Of a DNA stretch of 28,455 bases, positions 14,679-23,428 are shown piece by piece. Under the pieces are notes generated by a model. The model saw only the letters and a program-made list of their open reading frames with translations, did no database searches and was not told where the DNA came from. Made by a program: the position numbers and the translations under genes. Source of the stretch: a virus; the IMG/VR virus record IMGVR_UViG_3300004097_002455, positions 1 through 28,455 of that record; one strand, written 5' to 3'. Each line of letters begins with the position of its first letter. Within the stretch, counting starts at the first letter, position 1.

Positions 14679-16712
14679 ATGTTTGAAAAAATTAAAAAAA
14701 CTCTAGGAATCGCTAACGCGGAAACAAGAACAGACGCTGCTCTAGTTCAAGCTTTCTTGCGAGGTGACGATCTTCCCTTCCAAGGCGATGGAGTATTCGA
14801 TCACGGCATAAAAAACCCATACCAACAAAACATTGCAGTATTTAGGTGTATCAACATTATCTCAAGTTCATTAAGTCGCGTTCCAATGAGGCTAATGAGG
14901 AGAGACAAGGAAATAAAAAACGGCAAAGTTTACAACCTTTTATCGGCCCCCAATGCAATTCAGAATCGAATTGAATTTTTGAACATGCTTCTTACCCAGC
15001 TGCATATCTCTGGAAATGTATATATTTACATCGATGGAAGAAATAGCTCTGGTGTTCCAAGGGCCCTAATCCTTGTTCCCCCAGAAAGGGTGTCCCCGAT
15101 CCGGGGGGCTGGCCTCTACGATCTTGAGGCTTGGGAAATTAAAGGCAAGGGCGTGGATACTATCCGAGTCAAAAAGGAAGACATTATCCATATCCGATAT
15201 GCTGCAGATCCCGTGGACCCTCTAACGGGTCTAGGTCCAGTTGATATATCGCAACTCGCAGTAGATACGGATTACGCGGCTGCTGTTTACAATAGAAGCG
15301 TGATGAAGAACGGTGGCCTGCCTTCGGGTATTTTGTCTTACAAGGGTCCGGGCAAATTGACCGAGGACATGAAGGAAGAAATTCGCCAAAGCTGGTATCG
15401 AACTTATGGTTCTCCTAGGGCCTCTTCTCGATTAGCGGTTACCAATTCAGATTGGACATTCCAGCCTACGGGCACGAGTCAAAAGGAAATGGAGTTCCTA
15501 GAGGCCCGGCGATGGAACTTGGTAGATATTGCGAGGGCGTTTAATGTTCCCGTAATGTATTTAAATGATGACTCAACAGGTGGGCTTAGCGAGGCTAGCA
15601 TTACGATTCAAAGACGAATGTTCTACGAAGAGAATCTAATCCCCTTAGCTAGGAAAATTGAAGAAATTATCACTTCGGAGCTTTTAGTTAAGCTAGATAA
15701 TATGTTGAGATTGGAGTTTGATTTCTCCAATATTGCCGCCCTCCAAGTTGATTACAACTCCAGAGTTAGTGCGGGCCATGACTTGCAAAAAATGGGCTTT
15801 AGCATTAACCAAATTAACAACAGGCTCGATCTAGGAATGACCGATGAGCCGTGGGGCGACGAGCACCTATCTCCGGTGAATATGGTTCCAACGCAAGATA
15901 TCTTAGATCACTCTGTTGTTTTGCCGAGCACTGGGGAGGAGGCGGCTCCGGAGGAGGAATCCTCAGAAGGCGTTGCGGAAGCAGCAAGCGGGATGGGCTC
16001 TGTTCGATGGGCCGCAACTGCTGCTGTTGCTCAGAAGATTGAAAAAAAATGTACAAATAAAATGCGACGCCTATTCCTCAAGCAGCGATCTAGTGTCCTA
16101 AGAGCTGCTGGCGAAATGGGGGATAATGGAGTTTCCAAGCTGCTTGATTCCGTTGATAGCATAGACTCTGGGGAATTCGCAGAAGGGATTGTTCCTTTTG
16201 TTATTTCTTCATATAGCGAAGGCGCAATCATCTCCTCCCTCGAAAAAAATGGGGAAACAGAAGACGCGGCTTCGGATGCTGGAAAATTTATTGGCGAGGC
16301 CACAAATTATTGCGCTAATCGGTATAGCTCACTGGTTAATTTAGCGGAAGAATCTAAAGAGATTGTACGACAAGAGCTTACCATCGGTTCTGGGATGGGC
16401 GAAGATCAAGCAGAGCTTTGTGTTAGGATTAGGAAAATATTCAACATCATAATCAGTCGAGCTAGAGTCCTCTCTAGGACAGAGGTATTTTCTGCGCATA
16501 ACGCTGCTCGATATATGGTGCTTAGTGCAAGTCCCGAAGAGGGGCAAAGAGCAGCTTGGCTTTCAGGAAACTGCAAAAATCACACAACACCTGCGAGATC
16601 GGTTCCTATCGGGAGCGCATTTGACCATGGGGTTGCATATCCGGGGCAAAATGCTGAAGATGATCCACAGAATATAGGTTGCACTTGTCTTATCGCTCTT
16701 GACCAAGATTGA
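14679..16712 (+). CDS. Portal protein fused to a C-terminal MuF-like domain
   Basis: A 677-residue protein. Residues 1 to about 400 match HK97-type portals (YQQNIAVFRCINIISSSLSRVP, an ISGNVYIYID segment, FNVPVMYLND). After a Glu/Gly-rich linker (about 420-440) comes a helical region and, near the end, RARVLSRTEVFSAHNAARY, the signature of MuF/SPP1 gp7 head-morphogenesis domains, ending in a Cys-containing segment (CTCLIALDQD). In most phages portal and MuF are separate neighbouring genes; portals alone are usually 400-500 residues. The portal ring forms the DNA entry channel; MuF-like proteins enter the head and assist early infection. No good ribosome binding site precedes the ATG, suggesting coupling to the terminase gene. 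Confidence 0.9.
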   Translation: MFEKIKKTLGIANAETRTDAALVQAFLRGDDLPFQGDGVFDHGIKNPYQQNIAVFRCINIISSSLSRVPMRLMRRDKEIKNGKVYNLLSAPNAIQNRIEFLNMLLTQLHISGNVYIYIDGRNSSGVPRALILVPPERVSPIRGAGLYDLEAWEIKGKGVDTIRVKKEDIIHIRYAADPVDPLTGLGPVDISQLAVDTDYAAAVYNRSVMKNGGLPSGILSYKGPGKLTEDMKEEIRQSWYRTYGSPRASSRLAVTNSDWTFQPTGTSQKEMEFLEARRWNLVDIARAFNVPVMYLNDDSTGGLSEASITIQRRMFYEENLIPLARKIEEIITSELLVKLDNMLRLEFDFSNIAALQVDYNSRVSAGHDLQKMGFSINQINNRLDLGMTDEPWGDEHLSPVNMVPTQDILDHSVVLPSTGEEAAPEEESSEGVAEAASGMGSVRWAATAAVAQKIEKKCTNKMRRLFLKQRSSVLRAAGEMGDNGVSKLLDSVDSIDSGEFAEGIVPFVISSYSEGAIISSLEKNGETEDAASDAGKFIGEATNYCANRYSSLVNLAEESKEIVRQELTIGSGMGEDQAELCVRIRKIFNIIISRARVLSRTEVFSAHNAARYMVLSASPEEGQRAAWLSGNCKNHTTPARSVPIGSAFDHGVAYPGQNAEDDPQNIGCTCLIALDQD

Positions 16713-16799
16713 TGTCAATGGCCTATTTACTTGTTTAATCTTTAATTATATTGAAAAATAAAAACATAGAAGCATTTGCTTCCTACAAAAGGTGAAAAA

Positions 16800-18659
16800 A
16801 TGTCACAAAAATCTGCAATGTTTAGCAAAACTAAATTAACTGAAGATGTCCAGATGGGCCCAGAGAGCGGGGACGCAGGTATCACTCGTTCTTCTTTGGT
16901 TGAGAGCCTAGGAATCGACACTCCTTCCGGCGATCTTTTTCAAGATCTAGGATCTAATAAGAAGGTTCTTTTGGAAAGGGGCATTTCGATTAAGCGAGCG
17001 GCCCCTGCCCCGGACATGGGGGAAGGCATTGTTCAGTTTGTGGCAAGCACCGAAGGGGTTAAGCGCGACGGGAATCGAGTTCGAAACGACGGATGGAGCT
17101 TTGAAAACTTTGCAAAGAACCCACAGTTCCTCTGGTGTCACGATTATAGCTCACTTCCGATCGGCAAACATGTTGATTGGCGAGTAGAAAAAGTTGACGG
17201 GGAGCCTGTGCTCCGCTTGTGGAGCAAGTTTTGCTCTGCAGATCTATATCCTTTCGCCGACAAGGTTCGCCGGATGTATGAAGAAGGATTCCTACAAGCT
17301 GGTTCAATTGGCTGGATCCCGACGAAGTATGAATCAATTCTAGATGAAAATGGGTACACTGTAGGTTTTGACTTTCTCGAAAACGATCTTTTGGAGTTCT
17401 CTGCGGTTCCAGTCCCGAGTGATCCCAATGCCCTTATTGAAGCGGTTCAGCGGGGCGTTTTGTCTTCTGATGACATGGAGAACTTAGTGAAGTTTAGGAA
17501 AAGCCCTGAAGAGCGGGACCTTTCTTATTCTTTGTCTAATCAAGATTTTGGGGTCGAAGAAGCCCCAAAAAGAGAAGCAGTTATTGGGACTGCGGAAAGC
17601 GCGGATTCTGAAATGACTAAAGTAGAAGAAGAGACTGTTTCTGTTGATGAGCCAGTAGATGCTGGCGGCGAATTGGACATGGCGGAGGTTCGTACCGAAG
17701 ACTCTGAGGCGGCGGAGGTCGAGACCGCTGAAGTAGCAGAAGTTGAGACTGCCGAAGCGGAAGAAGTTGAGACTGCCGAAGTGGCAGAAGTTGAGACTGC
17801 TGAAGCAGAAGATTCTTCTGAGGGAGTGGAAGAAGTCGCAGAGGAGCGCGACGCTGAGGAAGCGGCAGATCTTGAATCGCAAAACGAGCGCGGCGGCATG
17901 GGCGAGGATGACTATGATGAAGATCACCACGGAGGCGGAGGCGTCAAGGACAAGCTGGTCGAAGTTCTTCAAGAGGCTAGCAAGGACTTTACTACCAAAA
18001 TTGTAGCCGCCGTAATGGAAGTTGTCGGAGACGAAGAGGGCACTCGATCCGAAGAGGATTTCTGCGTTGAAAACAATTGCGCGGCAGATGCCGAATGTTG
18101 CGACGGAGAAGAGCGAGAGGCTACAGAAGCTTCGGAGCTTGTTGATCAGCTAATTGAGTCTACTGAGGTCTTTGCTAGCGCGGTTGAAAACGAGACGGAA
18201 ACGCGCATTGGCGCTAAGGTTTCACAGCGGAATAAGGATCGACTTTCCGGATGCCGAGACAAGCTTCAAGATGTGGTGAATGACATCACTGAATTGATGG
18301 AAGATCGTAAAGAAACGGATGAGTCCATGGATGTTGATTCTGATTCTGGGATTATGGAAGTTAAAGTGCCAGAAAATGATGATACTACTTTTGCAGTCTC
18401 AGAAGATACCGCAGAGCAGCGGATTGATTGGGGCAGAGCGGTGGATATTGCTTCCAAGATTCAACGAACTCTATCGAACGAGGAAGTTGCGGAAGAGCCC
18501 GCCGAGGAGCCAAAGGTCGAGATTGACTCAGTGGCCTCCAAGGCTCAAGAGATTCTCCGCTCCTTGGAAAAGAAAAACAAATCAGAGGAGAAGAAGTCGG
18601 AGATTAAATCTGACTATCTCAAAGAGTTAGTGCGTAGAGTGAAGTCTAATAAGGAGTGA
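16800..18659 (+). CDS. Prohead protease (S78-like) with long acidic, repeat-bearing C-terminal region
   Basis: A 619-residue protein. Residues 70-215 match the HK97-type prohead protease: LWCHDYS with catalytic His114, a GFLQAGSIGW segment with Ser169, and LEFSAVPVPSDP. The rest is very acidic: a four-copy repeat of EVETAEVA/EVETAEAE, a DDYDEDHHGGGG patch, a Cys-rich patch (CVENNCAADAECC), and helical segments up to the charged end. Protease plus a long helical acidic region suggests a fused scaffold that is digested as the head matures. The ATG at 16800 has AAGGTG in front and is preferred over the upstream TTG at 16776. GAAGC/GCTTC at 16769-16782 could form a small hairpin just before the ribosome binding site. 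Confidence 0.88.
   Translation: MSQKSAMFSKTKLTEDVQMGPESGDAGITRSSLVESLGIDTPSGDLFQDLGSNKKVLLERGISIKRAAPAPDMGEGIVQFVASTEGVKRDGNRVRNDGWSFENFAKNPQFLWCHDYSSLPIGKHVDWRVEKVDGEPVLRLWSKFCSADLYPFADKVRRMYEEGFLQAGSIGWIPTKYESILDENGYTVGFDFLENDLLEFSAVPVPSDPNALIEAVQRGVLSSDDMENLVKFRKSPEERDLSYSLSNQDFGVEEAPKREAVIGTAESADSEMTKVEEETVSVDEPVDAGGELDMAEVRTEDSEAAEVETAEVAEVETAEAEEVETAEVAEVETAEAEDSSEGVEEVAEERDAEEAADLESQNERGGMGEDDYDEDHHGGGGVKDKLVEVLQEASKDFTTKIVAAVMEVVGDEEGTRSEEDFCVENNCAADAECCDGEEREATEASELVDQLIESTEVFASAVENETETRIGAKVSQRNKDRLSGCRDKLQDVVNDITELMEDRKETDESMDVDSDSGIMEVKVPENDDTTFAVSEDTAEQRIDWGRAVDIASKIQRTLSNEEVAEEPAEEPKVEIDSVASKAQEILRSLEKKNKSEEKKSEIKSDYLKELVRRVKSNKE
17715..17810 (+). repeat. Four tandem 24-base repeats coding EVETAE(V/A)(A/E)
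   Basis: Units at 17715-17738, 17739-17762, 17763-17786 and 17787-17810 each code an eight-residue acidic unit. Copies 2-4 share GAAGTTGAGACTGC exactly; copies 2 and 4 end in AE and copies 1 and 3 in VA, so the array may have arisen by duplication of a 48-base pair of units. Confidence 0.85.
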
Positions 18660-18809
18660 ATTTGACACTCTAAATTAAATACTATACGTTAAGTATTGAC
18701 TGGTGGCGGCAACTAGATTTGCATCGACTACATCGTCAAGTTCATTTAGATTGAGAATAAACTAAGCAACTATAAACAAAACCATTTAACTATTGAAAGG
18801 GAAATTAAA
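18660..18809 (+). promoter_or_regulatory. A/T-rich leader before the capsid gene with a candidate promoter
   Basis: This 150-base gap is among the longest in the late region. TTGACA (18662-18667) followed after 15 bases by TATACG (18683-18688) is a possible promoter, although the spacer is short; TTGACT at 18696-18701 lacks a convincing -10. GAAAGGGAAA just before the ATG at 18810 is a strong ribosome binding site. A separate capsid promoter would fit the high demand for this protein, but the evidence is modest. Confidence 0.35.
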
Positions 18810-20027
18810 ATGGCTTCAGATAAAAATGTAATTATTCGCGGTGGCGAAGACGAGAATCTTCACACCATGATGGAGGTTCTCGAAGGAATCTCCGCACGTA
18901 CCAAAGAACTTGGTGAAGTAGGTAGTGATGTTGACGAGCTTAAGGGTGCAATCGAGCGCCTGAGCGCCCGTTGTGATCAGTTGGATCGTGAGCTTCCTCA
19001 GGGACAAAAAGTCTTCGAGGCAGAGACTCCTGTAAAGAACGTTGCTCTTCGTGAGTTTGGTTCGCAGATCTCGCAGGCTTGGCGGATCAAGCAGTTTGGC
19101 CGCGCAGCGGCTGGACAGACCTCGGATGCAACTGCTCCGGGTGGCGTGTTGGTCCCGACAATCACCTATGACAAGGTCGCTCGTATCGTTGAAGAGGCTT
19201 CCATCATCCGTAACATTGCTACGGTTGTGCCGATGTCCTCCAACACGATGGTGATGCCGACCCGTTCTAGCGGTCCTTCGGTTAGCTGGTTGGCCGATCA
19301 GCAGATTCTCGCTACCAAAACCTCCGTGATGTTCGATAATCCGACCCTCAGCAGCAAAACGCTGATGGCGATTGACGAAGTTTCGGCTGAGTTGGATGAG
19401 GATTCGATTGTTGCTCTTGAGCCTTTCTTCGCACAGATGTTCGCGGAGGCCGTTGGCAAAGAAGAGAACAAGCAGGCCTTCAACTCCACCACGCCTTTCA
19501 CAGGCGTTTCGAATGACACCAACATCACGTCGGTGCAGATGGGCTCGAACGCTGTACCGAGTGGCTTTAGCCGCGTTTCGCACAACGACCTGATTAACCT
19601 GCAGTACACCGCAGATCCTAAGGTAATTCACAAAGGAACCTTCATTATGCACCCTGACGCATTCAAAGAGTGCGTCGGTCTGAAGGATTCTAACGGTCGT
19701 CCCATCTATGCTTCGGCATGGTACGGTGGTGGCCCGAGCACTGGCGCAGATGCCGGTGATCGTCCTGATCAGCAGCAAGCGGCTCCTGCTGTCCTGCTGG
19801 GTCGCCCTGCGTACCTGACGGAGACCATGCCTTCTGACGGAACGAACAACACTATCTTTGGTGTGTATGGTGACTTCTCTAAGTTTGCATTTGGTGACCG
19901 TAAGCAGATGTCCATTGATTGGTCGGATCAGGTTTACTATGAGTACGGCAACCTTGCCCTTCGGGTTCGCGAGCGTATCGCGATGAAGACTCTCATCACG
20001 GGAGCCTTCTCACGGTTGGCTGTCTAA
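18810..20027 (+). CDS. Major capsid protein, HK97 fold
   Basis: A 405-residue protein with the standard layout of HK97-type capsid proteins. The first 75 or so residues are helical and charged (delta-domain-like). The mature fold follows, with APGGVLVPTITYDKVARIVEEASIIRNIATVVPM, a WLADQQ beta-hinge region, and a C-terminal VLLGRPAYLTETMP segment with a FGDFSKFAFGDR-like strand. The fused protease/scaffold upstream would cleave the N-terminal part. Codon choice is more uniform than in the neighbours (for example many CGT and CTC codons), as expected for the most highly expressed gene. It is followed by a strong terminator. Confidence 0.95.
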   Translation: MASDKNVIIRGGEDENLHTMMEVLEGISARTKELGEVGSDVDELKGAIERLSARCDQLDRELPQGQKVFEAETPVKNVALREFGSQISQAWRIKQFGRAAAGQTSDATAPGGVLVPTITYDKVARIVEEASIIRNIATVVPMSSNTMVMPTRSSGPSVSWLADQQILATKTSVMFDNPTLSSKTLMAIDEVSAELDEDSIVALEPFFAQMFAEAVGKEENKQAFNSTTPFTGVSNDTNITSVQMGSNAVPSGFSRVSHNDLINLQYTADPKVIHKGTFIMHPDAFKECVGLKDSNGRPIYASAWYGGGPSTGADAGDRPDQQQAAPAVLLGRPAYLTETMPSDGTNNTIFGVYGDFSKFAFGDRKQMSIDWSDQVYYEYGNLALRVRERIAMKTLITGAFSRLAV

Positions 20028-20051
20028 GTAGTAGATTCGGATAGCTGAATC

Positions 20052-20088
20052 AGAGGGGCGCGGGTTAATCTCGCGCCCCTCTTTTTTT
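20052..20088 (+). terminator. Strong rho-independent terminator after the capsid gene
   Basis: AGAGGGGCGCG (20052-20062) pairs perfectly with CGCGCCCCTCT (20072-20082) around a nine-base loop, followed by a run of T bases. It is the strongest hairpin seen in the window and would insulate the head operon from the genes after it. Confidence 0.92.
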
Positions 20089-20122
20089 GACCGATCATCG
20101 AGAATAAGATAGGCTATAAGCT

Positions 20123-20317
20123 ATGAAAGTTAGAATTATTGAAGAAGTCGATACTACTTCGGGAAAGCTAAAGCCCGGCGAGGTATTTCTCCCTAGGGAA
20201 GAGGCTTTGAAATTAATCCGCGAGAAAAAAGCGGAGGCAGTCGCTTCCGCTGGGCAGTTTGTTGCTAGTGGCTTCAAGGGCTCAGACCGCATTATTAAGT
20301 CAATCATCCACCGCTAA
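20123..20317 (+). CDS. Small conserved-type phage protein downstream of capsid
   Basis: A 64-residue basic protein. MKVRIIEEVDTTSGKLKPGEVFLPREEALKLI has the look of the small proteins often found near head genes (beta strands, a PGEV turn, then an amphipathic helix). The ribosome binding site is weak (TAGGC, about 12 bases upstream). TTGACC at 20087-20092 at the end of the terminator could be a -35, but no well-spaced -10 is seen. It precedes the glycosyltransferase cluster by 20 bases. Function unknown; a minor virion component is possible. Confidence 0.6.
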   Translation: MKVRIIEEVDTTSGKLKPGEVFLPREEALKLIREKKAEAVASAGQFVASGFKGSDRIIKSIIHR

Positions 20318-20337
20318 TCCCAAGAGGAACAAAGGCC

Positions 20338-20958
20338 ATGGATTGGTCCATACTGGTTGCCACCACCGACTCCCGCTTAAGCAAGTTCTTTGCTCCGCTA
20401 GTCAGCGAAATTAATCGACAAATTAAAATGGCTGGTCTGGAAGATAAGATCGAGGTCTTGGGATTCTACGATGCGGGGATGATGAGCATCGGGGAGAAAA
20501 GAAACGTATTGCTATCTGCGGCTAGAGGCAGTTATATATCTTTTGTGGATGATGACGATTACGTCTCTCCTAACTATATAAAAAACATATACAATATCGT
20601 AGCCAGTGGCGAGTGGGACGCTATATTGTTTAATATCCAGCGCGAGGGGATAGGCACAGAATCAATGCTTTGTCGCCACTCGGTTCAGATTGAGGGGGAT
20701 GGGCACATGGACCATCAACGCGACGCTTGGGTTTCTCCGCCCAATCACATAATGGTTTGGCGAAGCGAGATCGCTAAGTCCAAAAAGTTCCCCCATAAAA
20801 ATTGGATGGAGGATCACGAATGGTCCCGCTCGATTCTGAGTAAAGTCCAGAAGTCTTATTCAATAGAGATTGTTCTCTATTGGTATCGCATGAATATAGA
20901 ATTAGCTGAAGAAAAAGGAATAGAATGGAACTATCATGGCCGACACATAGACAAGTAG
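20338..20958 (+). CDS. GT-A (family 2-like) glycosyltransferase
   Basis: A 206-residue protein. It opens WSILVATTDSR, a GT2-type start, then reaches YISFVDDDDYVSPNYI with the DDDD metal/nucleotide-sugar motif at residues 71-74, and continues to NHIMVWRSEIA and NWMEDHEWS, which fits the acceptor-side acidic motif (EDHEW). It likely transfers a sugar from a nucleotide-sugar donor. It is short for the family, but the core fold appears complete. AGAGGAAC upstream gives a ribosome binding site, and its end overlaps the following glycosyltransferase gene by 34 bases. Donor and acceptor cannot be read from the sequence. Confidence 0.85.
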   Translation: MDWSILVATTDSRLSKFFAPLVSEINRQIKMAGLEDKIEVLGFYDAGMMSIGEKRNVLLSAARGSYISFVDDDDYVSPNYIKNIYNIVASGEWDAILFNIQREGIGTESMLCRHSVQIEGDGHMDHQRDAWVSPPNHIMVWRSEIAKSKKFPHKNWMEDHEWSRSILSKVQKSYSIEIVLYWYRMNIELAEEKGIEWNYHGRHIDK

Positions 20959-21893
20959 TCTATGGACCTCACCTAGGCTATGGCGCTGCGAACGTTAAGT
21001 TACGTGAGGCCATGGGGGGAATAGGAGTAGGGATCACAAAGCGCTCCAAAACAATTGTGCATCTCTGTCGCCCTGATGTATTTAAGCCTATAAAAAAAAG
21101 AAAAAATATTCTTTTTACGATGTACGAAGGCTATCCAGTCCCTGAGGAGTTTGCGAAATCCTTCAAGAGGGCGGATTTGCTGCTGACCCCTTCGAGCTTT
21201 TGCAAGGAAATGTTTGATCCCCTTTGCGACGGCAAGAAGTTCGCAGTCGTCCCTTTGGGTTTTGATGACGCGATCTACCGCTATAGTCCTAGATCTTGGT
21301 GCGATGGCGATCAGTTTGTTTGGCTCTGGGTGGGGGCCCCGAACGCTCGAAAAGGTTGGGATGTTTTGCTGCGCTGCTGGTCAGATTTCTTTGAGGGCGT
21401 TCCTTGGATGCGTCTTATAATGAAGACTACGGCTACCGAGGGAGAGGGCGAAGTAAAAACGTTAGGCAACGTCACTTTCGACAGCCGCCGATATACAGAA
21501 GAGGGGCTAGCCGATCTATACTCAAAGTGTGATGCTTTTGTTTTACCTACGGCGGGCGAAGGGTGGGGGCTAACTATCCTTGAAGCGTTGGTTTCTGGCT
21601 TGCCCATTGTGACCACTACCCATGGCGGGCAAATGGATTTCTTAAATGAAGATTTTGCCTACTTTGCGAACCATGAGATCAAAGAAGTGGTCACGACGGA
21701 AGGAAGCAAATTCAACGCTGCGATAGCGGATCCAAATGACCTCGCTCGAAAGATGCTTCAGGTTGTTTCGGACTACCCCAAGGCCACGCGAATGGCCAAG
21801 CTGGGAAGCGACAATGCCGTAAAGAACTTCACTTGGGCTAATTCGGCTAGTAAAGTTAAAGAATTGATATTGAATAAGTTTGGTGAAAGATGA
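20925..21893 (+). CDS. GT-B (family 4-like) glycosyltransferase
   Basis: A 322-residue protein. The C-terminal half has the GT4 pattern: VGAPNARKGWDVLLRCW (about 137-153), then YSKCDAFVLPTAGEGWGLTILEALVSGLPIV, where Glu212 and Glu220 form the EX7E motif that binds the donor nucleotide-sugar. The N-terminal half is an acceptor-side Rossmann-like domain (LLTPSSFCKEMF, FAVVPLGFDD). At 322 residues the N-terminal domain is somewhat small. The ATG has AGGAATAG before it and overlaps the preceding gene; the last bases overlap the next start (ATGA). It probably adds hexose to a growing glycan. Confidence 0.9.
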   Translation: MELSWPTHRQVVYGPHLGYGAANVKLREAMGGIGVGITKRSKTIVHLCRPDVFKPIKKRKNILFTMYEGYPVPEEFAKSFKRADLLLTPSSFCKEMFDPLCDGKKFAVVPLGFDDAIYRYSPRSWCDGDQFVWLWVGAPNARKGWDVLLRCWSDFFEGVPWMRLIMKTTATEGEGEVKTLGNVTFDSRRYTEEGLADLYSKCDAFVLPTAGEGWGLTILEALVSGLPIVTTTHGGQMDFLNEDFAYFANHEIKEVVTTEGSKFNAAIADPNDLARKMLQVVSDYPKATRMAKLGSDNAVKNFTWANSASKVKELILNKFGER

Positions 21894-22609
21894 AAAAGGT
21901 AGTAGTATTATTAACAACTTGGAATCGGCCAAATCTACTTCGGCAGTCTCTTCCTCAAATCATGGAGCAGGCTTCTAGCATTGGCGCTGATCTGGTTATA
22001 TCCGATGATCAATCTTCGGATACTGAGACTTTGACGCTTTTAGCGGAGGCGGAAAATTCGGGGGCTGTTGTGATCAGGCGCGATTATGACAGGTCGGGGA
22101 TGCGGGCGCATGATGCCACAGGATTAAATAACTTATTTGGATTTAAATACTTGTGCGATAATTATTCAGACTGTGATTTATTCCTGAAGGTAGACGATGA
22201 CACCTATCATGCTCCTGAATCATTTAGAACAATGATTGAGGCTTGGGACAAAGCGGAGTCTGAAGGGAGAGATATTCTCCACATGAGCGGTCTGGCGACG
22301 GAATTTGAGAAAAGGGTTGAGAACTTTGATGGCTATTCAGAAATTAGGAAAGGTTGCAACGCGGCAATACTTTATCGAGCCTCCGATTGGCAATTATTTA
22401 TTCGAGAAGCAAACCCCAAAAACGTTATGCTTGATGGGTTCGATGTTCACTTCATGAGGTTGCACTGGGTAAAGCATCGGGCGGCAGCAAGGCCCTATGC
22501 CGTAAATCCGAGCGTGGTATATCACACTGGCATAACCGGAGTTCACGTCTTGAATACAAATATTAATGTTGATTTCTCGGGTGATACCTCAGGAGTTATT
22601 TTGGAATGA
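21890..22609 (+). CDS. GT-A (family 2-like) glycosyltransferase
   Basis: A 239-residue protein. It opens MKKVVVLLTTWNRP, the classic GT2 start, continues LVISDDQSSD, and reaches LFLKVDDDTY, where VDDD (101-104) is the donor/metal motif. The C-terminal part contains a DGFDVHFMRLHW segment and YHTGITG, which fit the acceptor pocket. Both ends are coupled to neighbours by ATGA overlaps, so it is co-translated with the rest of the cluster. The donor sugar is unknown. Confidence 0.87.
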   Translation: MKKVVVLLTTWNRPNLLRQSLPQIMEQASSIGADLVISDDQSSDTETLTLLAEAENSGAVVIRRDYDRSGMRAHDATGLNNLFGFKYLCDNYSDCDLFLKVDDDTYHAPESFRTMIEAWDKAESEGRDILHMSGLATEFEKRVENFDGYSEIRKGCNAAILYRASDWQLFIREANPKNVMLDGFDVHFMRLHWVKHRAAARPYAVNPSVVYHTGITGVHVLNTNINVDFSGDTSGVILE

Positions 22610-23427
22610 AGAATAAAAAACTAAGCATAGTAATGGCCTACCATAACAGGCCGATTCATTTGAGGAATACTCTTGAGTCTTACTCCGAGCTTTACAATGA
22701 CATAAGGGATGATTTCGAAATTATAATTGTTGATGATTCTTCAGAGTACGAAGATGATCTACTGGAAGTGGTTGCCGATTTCAATTTAGATATAAAGACT
22801 AAATATATAGACAGGATCGATAAGGAGGTTAGGAATCCTTGCGTGCCCTACAATATTGCCATAAGCATGGCGTCTGGGGATTATGTTAATCTAACCAATC
22901 CAGAGAACGCGCACATAAAACCAATACTAAAGCATGCGCTGGATCACATGAATCATGGGAAGTACCTAGTTTATGGGTGTCTAAATTTAAGCACTTGCCC
23001 GCCAAGCTATAAAGATTTGATGACTAATCTAAAAATTTACACCTATCAAAATCTTGAACAAGCGTGGTACCAGCATTCAAGATTTCACAATCGGCTGTTA
23101 CATTTTTGCACTGTAATTAACAGAGATGAGTTAATCAAAATTGGCGGATTTGATGAGAGGTTTGCGGATGGGTCTGGTTACGATGACAATGATTTAATTC
23201 AGACAATTGTGTCGAACGATATTTTGGTAGAGACTGTTGATGACTATTACTGCGGACATCAAGACCACGCCCGTAGCTGGGATGAAGAAAGCACCATGTA
23301 CAATTACAGGATTCTGCACGAAAAGTGGGGCTGCTTCCCCATAAGCTCTTGGGAAAAAGGACGGGAAAAGGAACAACTAGAGGAGGCCGCTCGGGTCAAA
23401 ACTCGCTTAATTCAGTTTGGGGTATAA
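22606..23427 (+). CDS. GT-A glycosyltransferase with NPE in place of a clear DxD
   Basis: A 273-residue protein. The start KLSIVMAYHNRPIHLRNTL and IIIVDDSSE are GT2-like. Where a DxD motif would stand it has GDYVNLTNPENAHI (Asn98-Pro99-Glu100), a variant I associate with galactosyltransferase-like GT2 members. The acceptor side has IKIGGFDERFADGSGYDDNDLI, with the GFDE/DD pattern typical of the catalytic base region. It is coupled to the preceding gene by an ATGA overlap and followed after one base by the radical SAM gene. Activity is likely but the substrate is unknown. Confidence 0.83.
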   Translation: MKNKKLSIVMAYHNRPIHLRNTLESYSELYNDIRDDFEIIIVDDSSEYEDDLLEVVADFNLDIKTKYIDRIDKEVRNPCVPYNIAISMASGDYVNLTNPENAHIKPILKHALDHMNHGKYLVYGCLNLSTCPPSYKDLMTNLKIYTYQNLEQAWYQHSRFHNRLLHFCTVINRDELIKIGGFDERFADGSGYDDNDLIQTIVSNDILVETVDDYYCGHQDHARSWDEESTMYNYRILHEKWGCFPISSWEKGREKEQLEEAARVKTRLIQFGV

Positions 23428-23428
23428 A

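Noticed and set aside
16769-16782. GAAGC/GCTTC hairpin before the protease gene as a terminator
   Set aside because: The stem is only five base pairs, A/T-rich around it, and is not followed by a T run; it may be chance or a weak translational element.
17484-17972. A 162-residue minus-strand frame with repeated SLNF-like units
   Set aside because: Its repeats are the complement of the EVETAE-coding repeats of the protease gene; it has no ribosome binding site or independent support.
18816-19778. A 320-residue open frame on the minus strand opposite the capsid gene
   Set aside because: It lies wholly inside the major capsid gene, has no recognisable domain, and is explained by the strong codon bias of the capsid gene keeping the antisense frame open.
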